Below, one piece after another: positions 33,092-42,207 of a stretch of DNA of 64,000 nt. A program made the position numbers and the translations under genes. Origin of the DNA: Clostridiales bacterium (GTDB lineage Bacteria > Bacillota > Clostridia > Christensenellales > Borkfalkiaceae); NCBI GenBank assembly GCA_015069425.1, contig SVIP01000001.1, forward strand, positions 248,001 to 312,000, written 5' to 3'. Position 1 is the stretch's first letter, and each line of letters starts with the position of its first letter. The notes under the pieces were generated by a model that worked only from the letters and a program-made list of their open reading frames with translations, was not told where the DNA came from and ran no database searches.

Positions 33092-34082
33092 AATTTATAA
33101 ATTTTCTTCTTCTCCGCACGTAAGAGCACCGAGAACGACACGCCAAATAATGATTCACGTCTGTATCGCACTAATGCCCGCTTGTATTATGGGCGTAGTC
33201 CTTTTCGGATTAAAAGCGCTTTTACTTTTAGTCTTGTCGCTAGTTAGTGCAATTCTAAGCGAAGTTGTTTATCTTTTAATTGCAAAACAAAAGCTTAACG
33301 ATATTATAAAAGGTTTTGATTTTACTTCTTGCGTAACAGGGCTTCTTATCGGACTTTCGATAGGCGTACAAACACCTTGGTACGTTCCAATTTTAGCAAG
33401 TATGTTTGCAATTATCGTTGTAAAAATGATTTTCGGTGGAACGGGCAAAAACCTTGTAAACCCTGCGGTAACAGGTAGAGTTTTCGCATTTATGTCATTT
33501 ACTTCAGTTATGGCAAGTGGTTGGATTGCCCCCACCATAGGCTCTCTTGTTGGCGGAGTAACGCTTAACCCAACTACGGGCGCTACCACTTTAACGGATA
33601 TTTTCACAAACGGAACCTTACCCACCCTATCAAATTTAGATTTATTCTTGGGAACAGGTCTTAGCGGGTGTATCGGTGAAACTTGTAAACTTGCACTTAT
33701 CATTGGTGGAATTTATTTAGCGGTAATGGGAATTATTAATATTGGTTATCCAATAATTTACATAGCCGTTGCAGGATTATTTACCGTTGCACTTAATGGA
33801 TTTAATTTTGCATACTTCTTACCATCTATTCTTTCTGGTGGACTAATTCTAGGCGCTATCTTTATGGCAACCGATTATACCACCACGCCAAACACCACGC
33901 TTGGCAACGTAATATACTTTGTTGCACTTGGTTTGGTTACGGCAGGATTAAGACAAGCTACAGGAATTGAAGTCGTTTCATTTGTAATTTTATTAATGAA
34001 TTTATTTGTTCCATTAATTGATAAATTCGTTATAAATAAGCCCTTTGGCTACAAAAAAGTTAAAAAGGTAAAGGGGGCTTAA
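33081..34082 (+). CDS. rnfD: Rnf complex subunit D
   Basis: A 333-residue polytopic membrane subunit with about nine to ten helices. The periplasmic-side flavinylation motif S/T-GAT appears in 'NPTTGATTLTD', where a threonine normally carries covalent FMN added by ApbE. The start follows AAGGAG inside the end of rnfC (11-nt overlap). RnfD forms part of the ion channel with A and E and passes electrons from RnfG. No apbE is in this window, so the flavin transferase must be encoded elsewhere. Confidence 0.95.
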   Translation: MADKIYKFSSSPHVRAPRTTRQIMIHVCIALMPACIMGVVLFGLKALLLLVLSLVSAILSEVVYLLIAKQKLNDIIKGFDFTSCVTGLLIGLSIGVQTPWYVPILASMFAIIVVKMIFGGTGKNLVNPAVTGRVFAFMSFTSVMASGWIAPTIGSLVGGVTLNPTTGATTLTDIFTNGTLPTLSNLDLFLGTGLSGCIGETCKLALIIGGIYLAVMGIINIGYPIIYIAVAGLFTVALNGFNFAYFLPSILSGGLILGAIFMATDYTTTPNTTLGNVIYFVALGLVTAGLRQATGIEVVSFVILLMNLFVPLIDKFVINKPFGYKKVKKVKGA

Positions 34083-34088
34083 AAGGAT

Positions 34089-34673
34089 ATGAAAAAGTTT
34101 TTTAAGAGCGATTGGTTTAAATGCACTGCAGTTTTACTTGGTCTTTTAATAGTATTAGGCGGAACATTGGCAGTTCTTAACGACGTGCTATTTGTCTCTC
34201 CAGAAGAGCGAACGGCAAGAGCAATAAGCAAATTTTACGACACGACACCTAGTTATGAAGTAATATTGGACGCTGATGCTGAGAATAGCAAAAGAGAAGA
34301 AAACCAATTTGGTTATATTGAAAAAATATTTGAAATTGGCGATGAAACTTTATTTAAGTCTACAGGAATAAATGGTTATAAAGGCGGAACAATAACTTTA
34401 TGGCTTAAAGTAGTTAAAAACGAACAGGGCTATAAAATTGAGAAAATCGTTTTGGACGGATATGAAAAACAAACTCTTATGAGTAAGTTTGATGCAAAAT
34501 ATTTCCGTACCTTTACAGACGTTACTTTTGACTACGAAAATAAAAATTCTATTTTCTCCCCTAAAAACAACGGAGAAGGGTTAACCGCTCCGATGACTGG
34601 CGCAACTTATAGCGCAAACGCTGCTTGTAACGCAGTCAACTGTGTTCTTGCCTACTTAGGAGGTATGGAGTAA
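34089..34673 (+). CDS. rnfG: Rnf complex subunit G
   Basis: A 194-residue subunit with one N-terminal transmembrane helix (about 12-32) and an extracytoplasmic FMN-binding domain. The covalent-FMN motif is 'MTGATYSANA' near the C-terminus, where the threonine of GAT is the expected attachment site. It carries electrons on the outer face between RnfD and RnfB/E. It starts 6 nt after rnfD and its TAA overlaps the rnfE ATG by 1 nt. Confidence 0.94.
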   Translation: MKKFFKSDWFKCTAVLLGLLIVLGGTLAVLNDVLFVSPEERTARAISKFYDTTPSYEVILDADAENSKREENQFGYIEKIFEIGDETLFKSTGINGYKGGTITLWLKVVKNEQGYKIEKIVLDGYEKQTLMSKFDAKYFRTFTDVTFDYENKNSIFSPKNNGEGLTAPMTGATYSANAACNAVNCVLAYLGGME

Positions 34674-35314
34674 TGAAAACCAACTTTAAGAAAATTGCTA
34701 AAGACGGAATACTTACTAATAACCCGACCTTAAAACTTGTTTTAGGTACATGCCCCACTTTGGCTCTAACCACTATGGCAATGAACGGAATCGGCATGGG
34801 TGCTGCGGTAACTTTCGTTTTGATTTGCAGTAACGTACTAATTTCTTTGCTTAGAAAAATAATACCTAATCAAGTGAGAATACCTGCATTTGTTTTAATA
34901 ATCGCAACTTTCGTAACCATTGTTAGACTTTTGCTTGATAAACTTCTTCCCGATATTTACGAAAGTTTAGGTTTATATTTACCGCTTATAGTTGTAAACT
35001 GCATAATACTTGCAAGAGCGGAAAGTTTTGCAAGCAAGAACCCCATTCTTGCGTCTGCAGCAGACGGTTTGTTCATGGGTTTAGGCTTTACTCTTGCTCT
35101 TACACTTATGGGTGCAGTTAGGGAACTTTTAGGTAGCGGTGCAATCTTTGGTGTTAAACTTTGGGATTTCCAAATTGGATTTTTTGCACAAAGTGCGGGT
35201 GCGTTCTTCACTTACGGTATTTTTATCGCATTGTTTGCACTAATTTCAAACCTTATTGAAAAAAAGAAAAAACAAAAAACTCTCGCTGTAAACGAGATTG
35301 GTGCGGAGGTTTAA
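34673..35314 (+). CDS. rnfE: Rnf complex subunit E
   Basis: A 213-residue, six-helix membrane subunit homologous to RnfA. It has the typical start 'NPTLKLVLGTCPTLALTTMA' and an internal conserved cysteine there that can share an Fe-S centre with RnfA in the membrane. 'GLGFTLALTLMGAVRELLGS' is the family's signature helix. It overlaps rnfG by 1 nt and is followed by rnfA after 1 nt, so the order C-D-G-E-A-B matches the usual clostridial operon. Confidence 0.95.
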   Translation: MKTNFKKIAKDGILTNNPTLKLVLGTCPTLALTTMAMNGIGMGAAVTFVLICSNVLISLLRKIIPNQVRIPAFVLIIATFVTIVRLLLDKLLPDIYESLGLYLPLIVVNCIILARAESFASKNPILASAADGLFMGLGFTLALTLMGAVRELLGSGAIFGVKLWDFQIGFFAQSAGAFFTYGIFIALFALISNLIEKKKKQKTLAVNEIGAEV

Positions 35315-35315
35315 T

Positions 35316-35921
35316 ATGGAATATTTAATGATTATAGTCTCTGCAATATTTATTAATAACTTTGTAGTAGTACAATTTTTAGGAATTTGTCCTTTCTTAG
35401 GTGTTTCCAAAGATTTTAAGAGTGCGCTCGGAATGGGGCTTGCAGTAACTTTCGTTATGACTCTAACTTGCCTAATCACCTATCCACTTTACACTTTTAT
35501 TTTAGTACCACTAGGTTTAGAGTATTTGGAAATCATCGTGTTCATTTTCGTAATTGCATCACTTGTTCAAATGATTGAAATGGCACTCAAAAAATTCTCA
35601 CCTACTCTTTATAACGCTATGGGTATTTATTTACCACTTATCACTACTAACTGTGCGGTATTGGGAGTTGCAGAATTGGTTATCGACTCTGCGCAAATTG
35701 CGTCGCTAATTAATATTGCGGAGAGCAGTATGAATATGGGTTACGCAGTATTATACGGAATTTTTGCTGGACTTGGGTTTACCCTTTCTATTGTTTTAAT
35801 GAGCGGTATGCGTGAAAAAATTGCAAGGCTTAAAATTGCAAAGTGCTTAAAAGGTTTCCCTATTGCAATGATAGCAGCTTGCTTTATTGCTATGGCATTC
35901 TACGTGTTCGCACTTATATAA
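35316..35921 (+). CDS. rnfA: Rnf complex subunit A
   Basis: A 201-residue, six-helix membrane subunit paired with RnfE in inverted topology. 'NNFVVVQFLGICPFLGVSK' carries the conserved cysteine, and 'GLGFTLSIVLMSGMREKI' the matching signature. The track's GTG start is six codons early. GGAGG lies 7 nt before the ATG at 35316, which is also the start seen in family members ('MEYLMIIVSAIFINN'). Confidence 0.95.
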   Translation: MEYLMIIVSAIFINNFVVVQFLGICPFLGVSKDFKSALGMGLAVTFVMTLTCLITYPLYTFILVPLGLEYLEIIVFIFVIASLVQMIEMALKKFSPTLYNAMGIYLPLITTNCAVLGVAELVIDSAQIASLINIAESSMNMGYAVLYGIFAGLGFTLSIVLMSGMREKIARLKIAKCLKGFPIAMIAACFIAMAFYVFALI

Positions 35922-35933
35922 GGAGAAGAAAAA

Positions 35934-36749
35934 ATGTTTAATCTTTTACTTAGACCAATTAACGTTCAATCTTTATTTACAGTACTTGGTATTGTTGCGG
36001 TTATAGCAGTCATATTTGCAATACTTATCGTTTTAGTATCTAAACTTTGTTTTGTTAAAGAAGATGAAAGAGCAAAAGCAGTATCTGAACACTTAGCAGG
36101 CGCTAACTGTGGCGGTTGCGGATACGCAGGATGTGCAGATTTTGCAAAAGCACTCGCTGAGGGCAAAGCAAGTATAAACGATTGCGGTGCAACCGCTAAC
36201 GAAGAAAAAGAACAAATTGCTAAAGTTTTGGGAATTCCTTTTAGTGCGTCAGCCCAATCTTTTGCAGTGGTAAGATGTGCGGGCGGTAGCAACGCAAAAG
36301 ACAAATACGATTACGTTGGAAATAAAGGCTGTGACTTCCAAAACGCTTTCCAAGGTGGTAGAAAGGTTTGCCCCGAAGGATGTTTGGGTGACGGAACTTG
36401 TGCTTTGGTTTGCACAAACGACGGAATTAAAATCAATAACGGTGTTGCTAAAACTGATAAATCACTTTGCTCCGCTTGTGGAGCATGTGTTAAAAAATGC
36501 CCTAAAAATCTTATTGAATTAATCCCTGTTACTGCAAAAGTTTACGTGGCGTGTTCAACAAAATGCCGTGGTAAAGACGTAATGGGAGCTTGCACGGTTG
36601 GTTGTATCGGTTGTGGACTTTGTGCTAAAAACTGCCCCGAAAATGCAATAACTATGGAAAATAACCTACCGAAAATTGATTACGAAAAATGTTCGGGTTG
36701 TTTAACATGTGTAGCAAAATGCCCAAGAAAAACAATTAAAGAAATTTAA
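35934..36749 (+). CDS. rnfB: Rnf complex subunit B (ferredoxin-type)
   Basis: A 271-residue subunit with one N-terminal helix (about 18-40), the 4Fe-4S domain 'ANCGGCGYAGCADFA' with a further cysteine later, and several ferredoxin-like clusters ('CSACGACVKKCP', 'CIGCGLCAKNCP', 'CSGCLTCVAKCP'). It accepts electrons from soluble ferredoxin. It is the last gene of the Rnf operon, preceded by AGGAGAAG and followed by a strong terminator. It completes the six-subunit set, so the complex should be functional. Confidence 0.95.
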   Translation: MFNLLLRPINVQSLFTVLGIVAVIAVIFAILIVLVSKLCFVKEDERAKAVSEHLAGANCGGCGYAGCADFAKALAEGKASINDCGATANEEKEQIAKVLGIPFSASAQSFAVVRCAGGSNAKDKYDYVGNKGCDFQNAFQGGRKVCPEGCLGDGTCALVCTNDGIKINNGVAKTDKSLCSACGACVKKCPKNLIELIPVTAKVYVACSTKCRGKDVMGACTVGCIGCGLCAKNCPENAITMENNLPKIDYEKCSGCLTCVAKCPRKTIKEI

Positions 36750-36765
36750 ATAATAACATCAAATA

Positions 36766-36798
36766 AAAATGGTGAGAAGTTTTGCTTCTCACCATTTT
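36766..36798. terminator. Bidirectional terminator after rnfB
   Basis: AAAATGGTGAGAAG and CTTCTCACCATTTT pair around a 5-nt loop and continue into T runs. It separates the Rnf operon from the convergent ABC-FtsX gene. Confidence 0.85.
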
Positions 36799-36821
36799 TA
36801 TTTTCTAGTAGCTAATTTTAA

Positions 36822-39815
36822 TCAAAGCGTTCTTATACTATCCACTGGAGACTTTCTTGCCGCTCTACTAACAGGCAATATCGTTGCAAGTGTTGAAACA
36901 ATTACAACTATTCCAAAGGAAATCAAAACATTTACTATTTTATAATTTAGAAGTGAAATCTTCACACCTGACGTTATTGTGTAAGCGTTTATATAAATAC
37001 AAGCAATACCGCTTAAAATGGTTGAAATTATAAAGCAAGTTAAAGTAATAATCAGTGCTTCGATTAAGAAGATACTAAACACATCTATTTTCCTTGCACC
37101 AACTGCTCTTAAAATACCTATTTCTTTATTTTTTGACGATATTGAAACGCTTATAAAGTTGAATAGCATTAGTGCCGCAAATAATCCGAACACTGTGGCC
37201 GAAGCATAAAACAAAAGTTTCATTTCATAAATTATTCTTGCCGTTCCCATAGTTGTTTTATATACTGCATTATTCATAACGTAAGTTGCACCGTTTTTAC
37301 CACCACTTAGCATAAAATATGATTGAGCCATACTCTTATCGGTTGCAGTAATTAAAGAACCATATTTTTCTTTTTTAACGTCCATTTGATAATCTGTAAA
37401 ATATTGGTGCAAAACAATACCAGAGTTATTATTCTCAACCGTATACTTATCTATAAATTCGTCTGAAACAGCGTAACCGTAATCAACCGTAGTCATTCCA
37501 CCTATAAACGTGTAAATACCTTTAACATTTAAATCAACCTTTTCATCTCTTAAATTTTTAGCGTAAACTTTATCATTTATTATAAGTTTTTCATCAAAAA
37601 CCTTCTCATATACGGTAAAAATATTTTCAGTTATAATTTGCATTTCTTTAACACTGAGTCTTGAGGTACTTGCATCCTGCTTACTTAAAAGTTCTTTAAG
37701 CAATAAACAATCTTCATCAGTATATTTTCCCGTATTTAATTCATTTTTAAGTTCTCTTGCATAACGAGCAATTAACACTTGACTTGAAATATAGACGTCC
37801 GTTTCAGCAAAGTCGGGGAAAGATATAGCGTTTCCGCTTAAATCGTAAAACTTAACTAAATGATCATTTTGCCAAATTGATTTAGGAGTTAAAAAGGTTT
37901 CACTACGACTGTCAGAAATTTTTGTTTCAATAGGATCATTTGAAATTATAATGCCGTAAACGGTTTTAAAATCAATTCGTACAGTTGCGAACTTATATTG
38001 CTCGTAAAAATCTGGAGAAACGAAAACTACTGTATGAAAACTATTCTCAAGCAAATCTTTTAATTCAGTCACCATTGAAACAATTGAATTTGCGTCCATT
38101 TTTGTTTTCATATTCAACAGTTCGTTAAACCTTGAAGGAATATCCCCCACGTCATAAACACCCGTCACAGTAAATTCCGTACCGTTTACGTTTATAATTT
38201 GATTTATTATCTCACTAGGAGAATTATAGTTGAAATTCGGCTTTTCTATATCCGTATTTTTTGAATGTTCGTAAATCTCGTAAATATATTCGGGAATTGC
38301 AATCTCTTTATAATTCTCAGGATATCTACCTGCAAGCAACCTAAAACCACATTTTTTTAAATATTCCGCACCACAATCGGAAAAACCCAAAATTGTTCCT
38401 ACATTATAATATCTAGCGTAATCATAATCAATCGAAATATTACCTAAAGACAATCTATTGCTTTTATAGCCATTCACGCTCTCATAATCATTTTCATATG
38501 CACCAAAATCCATTATCCCCGCAAATTTTAACCCAACAGAATTTAAATTCATCCTATCAACTTCTTCTTGCGTAAATGCCGTCCTTAAAGAAACGTTTTT
38601 ATTTTCTGTAACATATTCAGTGTTATTGCTCCCTATCTGTGTCTGTTCATAATAAGCAACATATTCTTTATACAAAATAATATTTGAATAATCCGACTTT
38701 GAAATAGCGTCAGCAATAGAAAAATTTGGGTTATACATCATTAAAACTGAAGAAATTCCAAAAAAAGTAAACGCTATAACGGCAAGCAATATCGTAAATG
38801 TTAATCTAATCGGTTTGTTTTTTATCCCATCAAACGCAAGTTTCAAAGCGTGTCGAAAAGGCAACCTTGATTTAATAAACTGCGTTTGTTCTAAATTATT
38901 ATCCCTATTTTCTTTAGGTTTAGTTTTTAAGAATTTAGCATTTTCCTTATCTTCAACACCACAAATTTTCTTAATTTCTTTAAGTTCTTTTTCTTTTAAG
39001 GAAATTACCGTTTCTTTCTTCAATTTTTTTAAAGTTGAAATTATCTGCTCGGCTTCGTTTTCCGTAACTCTATCCCAGTCTTTGACAACTATAACATCAT
39101 CATTAATGGTTACGTTTTCACTTGTCTTGTAATTTTTTAAAAATTCTTTACTAATATCGCTAATTACCTTGCCATCAGACAGTTCAATAATTCTATCCCC
39201 GTATTTTTCTGCAAAACCCCTATCGTGCGAAACTACTATAACTAGCCTATCTTTTGATAATTTTTTAAGCGTTTCGAAAATCTGTTCACCTGTGTTTGAA
39301 TCAAGTGCCCCAGTAGGCTCGTCTGCGAGGATTATTTTAGGATTTTTTATCAATGCTCTTGCTATTGCTACGCGTTGTCTTTGTCCTCCCGATAACGTTT
39401 TCGGTTTCCGATTATTCACATCCACTAAATCAACTTGAGATAAAATTTCGTTTACGGCATTTCTATCGCTGCTTTTATTTTGAAGTTGCAACGCAAGCAA
39501 AATATTTTGTTCAACTGTAAATTCTTCTAATATATTATACTCTTGAAAAATAAAACCAACATAAGTATTTCTGTAACTGTCAAAATCAGTAACTGTAAAA
39601 TCCTTACTACTTTTTCCATTAAGAATAATCTCCCCAAAAGTGGGCACGTCAAGGCCACCTGCGATGTTTAAAAGAGTAGATTTACCACAACCGCTACGAC
39701 CTAGCAAAAATACCATACCCGTATTGTTAAACTCAATTGAAATGTCATCAAGTGCTCTTACCCCAACTCCACCTTTAGTATTGTAAATTTTTGTTATGTT
39801 TTTTACAGATAGCAT
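36822..39815 (-). CDS. ABC ATPase fused to FtsX-type permease (MacB-like)
   Basis: A 997-residue fusion. Residues about 1-220 are an ABC ATPase with Walker A 'GRSGCGKST', signature 'LSGGQRQR' and Walker B 'IILADEPTGALD'. A charged linker leads to one transmembrane helix (about 335-360). A very large extracellular domain (about 365-860) precedes three C-terminal helices with the FtsX phrase 'KEIGILRAVGARKIDVF'. This is the type VII exporter architecture (MacB, BceAB-like). It probably acts as a homodimer in peptide or lipoprotein handling or in antibiotic-peptide sensing. No two-component system is adjacent. It has its own promoter and a GGGGG ribosome-binding site. Confidence 0.92.
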   Translation of the reverse strand: MLSVKNITKIYNTKGGVGVRALDDISIEFNNTGMVFLLGRSGCGKSTLLNIAGGLDVPTFGEIILNGKSSKDFTVTDFDSYRNTYVGFIFQEYNILEEFTVEQNILLALQLQNKSSDRNAVNEILSQVDLVDVNNRKPKTLSGGQRQRVAIARALIKNPKIILADEPTGALDSNTGEQIFETLKKLSKDRLVIVVSHDRGFAEKYGDRIIELSDGKVISDISKEFLKNYKTSENVTINDDVIVVKDWDRVTENEAEQIISTLKKLKKETVISLKEKELKEIKKICGVEDKENAKFLKTKPKENRDNNLEQTQFIKSRLPFRHALKLAFDGIKNKPIRLTFTILLAVIAFTFFGISSVLMMYNPNFSIADAISKSDYSNIILYKEYVAYYEQTQIGSNNTEYVTENKNVSLRTAFTQEEVDRMNLNSVGLKFAGIMDFGAYENDYESVNGYKSNRLSLGNISIDYDYARYYNVGTILGFSDCGAEYLKKCGFRLLAGRYPENYKEIAIPEYIYEIYEHSKNTDIEKPNFNYNSPSEIINQIINVNGTEFTVTGVYDVGDIPSRFNELLNMKTKMDANSIVSMVTELKDLLENSFHTVVFVSPDFYEQYKFATVRIDFKTVYGIIISNDPIETKISDSRSETFLTPKSIWQNDHLVKFYDLSGNAISFPDFAETDVYISSQVLIARYARELKNELNTGKYTDEDCLLLKELLSKQDASTSRLSVKEMQIITENIFTVYEKVFDEKLIINDKVYAKNLRDEKVDLNVKGIYTFIGGMTTVDYGYAVSDEFIDKYTVENNNSGIVLHQYFTDYQMDVKKEKYGSLITATDKSMAQSYFMLSGGKNGATYVMNNAVYKTTMGTARIIYEMKLLFYASATVFGLFAALMLFNFISVSISSKNKEIGILRAVGARKIDVFSIFLIEALIITLTCFIISTILSGIACIYINAYTITSGVKISLLNYKIVNVLISFGIVVIVSTLATILPVSRAARKSPVDSIRTL

Positions 39816-39845
39816 AACATCCCCCTAGCAGAAAACTTATAACTT

Positions 39846-39873
39846 ATTATATAACAAAATAAAAAAATGTCAA
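39846..39873 (-). promoter_or_regulatory. Promoter of the ABC-FtsX gene
   Basis: On the minus strand TTGACA, a 16-bp spacer and TATAAT lie 30 nt before the gene. Confidence 0.72.
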
Positions 39874-39920
39874 CAGGTTGTTTTAATATATATACCCTTA
39901 AAAATATTTTGTAAAACTTT

Positions 39921-39955
39921 TAAAAAACAAAATCGCCATGTTAAACCACGGCGAT
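39921..39955 (-). terminator. Terminator of the 13-gene yifB-yfcE operon
   Basis: On the minus strand ATCGCCGTG pairs with CATGGCGAT (one wobble) and is followed by TTTTGTTTTTT, 17 nt past yfcE. Confidence 0.78.
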
Positions 39956-39971
39956 AACTTTGTTCTATCTA

Positions 39972-40508
39972 TTAAATGTCTTGTTGAACAATAACTTTCC
40001 CATCTAAATCTTTTAAGAAAAGTTTTCCCTCATCAAGAATTAAATAACTGTTAGGAGTATCGTTTTTAGGTAGTGACATTGAGCCTGCATTTGCAAATAC
40101 CACACCGTCTATTTTCTCAATAAATCCAGTATGGAAATGTCCGTAAACGACTGCGTCAAATTTTGTCTTGGGTTTATTATCTTTATTATAGACGTGTCCG
40201 TGCGTACAAAGAACACTCTTCCCTCCGCTAACTAATACCACTTCTTCAATAAAATCAAAATTAGAAATCATTGTGTCAACTTGACTATCACAATTTCCTT
40301 TTATTACTAACATTTGTTCTTTTATAGCGTTAAGATTTTCAGCAACCTTAAGCGGTGCATAATCTTCGGGGAGAGGATTTCTTGGTCCGTGATTATATAT
40401 ATCACCAAGAAGTATAAGTTTATCTGCTTTTTCTTCACTTAAAATTTTTATTAATTTCTCAGTATAAAAATTTGAACCGTGAATATCTGATGCTATTAAA
40501 TATTTCAT
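39972..40508 (-). CDS. yfcE: YfcE-type phosphodiesterase
   Basis: A 178-residue calcineurin-like metallophosphoesterase of the YfcE branch. Metal-binding motifs are 'IASDIHGS', 'LLGDIYNHGPRN', 'GNCDSQ', 'THGH' and 'GHFHTG'. Such enzymes hydrolyse small phosphodiesters; the physiological substrate is unknown. It is the last gene of the long operon, 2 nt after tcdA, with the operon terminator directly behind it. Confidence 0.93.
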   Translation of the reverse strand: MKYLIASDIHGSNFYTEKLIKILSEEKADKLILLGDIYNHGPRNPLPEDYAPLKVAENLNAIKEQMLVIKGNCDSQVDTMISNFDFIEEVVLVSGGKSVLCTHGHVYNKDNKPKTKFDAVVYGHFHTGFIEKIDGVVFANAGSMSLPKNDTPNSYLILDEGKLFLKDLDGKVIVQQDI

Positions 40509-40510
40509 AT

Positions 40511-41224
40511 TTACTCCTTATTTATAATGTCAAAAACAACTTCTCTTGCCAGTATTAGTCCTGCGGTTGCGGGAACAAAAATCATACTAGGCGGAGCTGT
40601 TCTGTCTTTCCCCTTATTTTCCGTCTTTTCTCCGTCCGCAATAATATTTTGCTCCTCTGAATAAACGACTTTGACGCCTTTAATTCCACGCTCTTTTAGT
40701 TCTTTCCGCATAACACGAGCAAGTGGACACCCTTTAGTCTTTTCTACGTCGTCAACTTTAAGCATTGTTGGATTTGTCTTTCCACCCGTCCCCATGCAAG
40801 AAATAACGGGAACACCCCACTCTTTTGCTCTTTTGATTATTTCGATTTTAGCGGTCACTGTGTCTACTGCGTCTACAATATAACTATAATCCTTAAAATT
40901 GAACTCATCTGCCGTTTCAGGAAGATAAAAAACATTATGTGTTTCAATTTTCAAGTCTGGATTTATAGATAAAAGGCGGTCTGTTACCGCCTTAATTTTA
41001 TCTTGTCCTAAAGTCTCGGTCGTCGCAATAATTTGACGGTTTATATTGGATAAAGCAACTTTATCGTTATCAAACAAAGTTATTTTACCTATTCCGCTAC
41101 GAACGAGTGCCTCAGCAGTATAACCACCAACGCCTCCAACGCCAAAAACCACAACCGACGAGTTTTGTAGTTTATTAAAATTTTCACTGCCAATAAGCAG
41201 TTTAACTCTATCAAATTTTTCCAT
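40511..41224 (-). CDS. tcdA: tRNA threonylcarbamoyladenosine dehydratase
   Basis: A 237-residue E1-like enzyme of the ThiF/MoeB superfamily. The ATP-binding motif is 'GVGGVGGYTAEALVRSG', followed by 'DNDKVALSNINRQ' and the 'VDAVDTVTAK' region. The length, and the lack of a rhodanese or ubiquitin-like partner, fit TcdA (CsdL). TcdA cyclises t6A37 of ANN-decoding tRNAs to ct6A. The 1-nt overlap with asnA and the 2-nt gap to yfcE show tight co-expression. Confidence 0.92.
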   Translation of the reverse strand: MEKFDRVKLLIGSENFNKLQNSSVVVFGVGGVGGYTAEALVRSGIGKITLFDNDKVALSNINRQIIATTETLGQDKIKAVTDRLLSINPDLKIETHNVFYLPETADEFNFKDYSYIVDAVDTVTAKIEIIKRAKEWGVPVISCMGTGGKTNPTMLKVDDVEKTKGCPLARVMRKELKERGIKGVKVVYSEEQNIIADGEKTENKGKDRTAPPSMIFVPATAGLILAREVVFDIINKE

Positions 41225-42207
41225 TATAAAAGATGTATTCCCGCTTTAGCGTATTCTTCTATACTTTCATCCGACCAAACAGATGATTGAACTTCGCCAA
41301 TATGTGCTTTGTGTAAAAAATACATACACAGTCTTGACTGCCCAATCCCTCCGCCAATGGTTAGCGGAAGTTTTTCAGATATAATATCTTTGCAGTATGG
41401 GTTTTCAAGTTTATTCAGTTCACCCTTTTTCTTTAATTGCTTAACTAAACTATCGGCATCTACTCTAATTCCCATAGATGAGATTTCTAAAGCTATACCC
41501 AAAACGTCATACCACAAGATAATGTCACCGTTAAGTTTCCAGTCGTCATAATCAGCCGCCCTGCCATCGTGTGGTTTTCCATCCTTTAGTGGCCAACCTA
41601 TTTTGTAAAGGAAAATTGCACCGTGTTTTTTAGCGGCTTCCTTTTCCCTTTCTTTTCTAGATAAATTGGGATATTCTTTTTCAAGTTCTAAAGTTGAAAT
41701 AAAAGTAATTTGCTCAGGCAAAGTGTTTTCGATTTCAGGATACTTTTTATTAACCAAAACAGAAAGTTTTTTTAAAGCCTTATAAATACTTTTAACCGTC
41801 TTTTTAAGATATGTAAAGGTGCGATCTTCTTTATTTATAATTTTTTCCCAATCCCACTGGTCAACGTAAACCGAGTGAATAGCGTCCAAATCTTCGTCAC
41901 GACGAATAGCGTTCATGTCGGTATAAAGTCCCGTTTCTGGCTCAAAGCCGTATTTAGCAAGAGCCATACGCTTCCATTTAGCGAGGGATTGAACGATTTC
42001 AACTTCCTTTTTTAGCGTCAAAATATCGAATTTAACAGCACGCTCAAATCCGTTTAAGTTGTCGTTAAGTCCAGTTTCTGGTTGAACGAAAAGAGGTGCG
42101 GAAACTCTTGTAAGTTTTAACGCTTTAGCAAGTTCCTTTTCAAACGTATCTTTTATAAACTTTATTGCTATTTCCGTTTCAAGCAAGTTAAGTTTTGAAC
42201 TGTACAT
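41224..42207 (-). CDS. asnA: Aspartate-ammonia ligase
   Basis: A 327-residue class-II-synthetase-like enzyme that makes asparagine from aspartate and ammonia with ATP. It aligns along its whole length with AsnA: '[17 protein letters not shown]' at the start, 'DQWDWEK' in the middle and '[16 protein letters not shown]' (motif 3) near the end. It directly abuts glyA and overlaps tcdA by 1 nt. Use of ammonia rather than glutamine suits an anaerobe in an ammonia-rich habitat. Confidence 0.95.
   Translation of the reverse strand: MYSSKLNLLETEIAIKFIKDTFEKELAKALKLTRVSAPLFVQPETGLNDNLNGFERAVKFDILTLKKEVEIVQSLAKWKRMALAKYGFEPETGLYTDMNAIRRDEDLDAIHSVYVDQWDWEKIINKEDRTFTYLKKTVKSIYKALKKLSVLVNKKYPEIENTLPEQITFISTLELEKEYPNLSRKEREKEAAKKHGAIFLYKIGWPLKDGKPHDGRAADYDDWKLNGDIILWYDVLGIALEISSMGIRVDADSLVKQLKKKGELNKLENPYCKDIISEKLPLTIGGGIGQSRLCMYFLHKAHIGEVQSSVWSDESIEEYAKAGIHLL

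Noticed and set aside
36018-36522. 81-112 residue ORFs overlapping rnfB in other frames
   Set aside because: Cysteine-codon-rich ferredoxin genes create such shadows; the rnfB frame carries all the cluster motifs.
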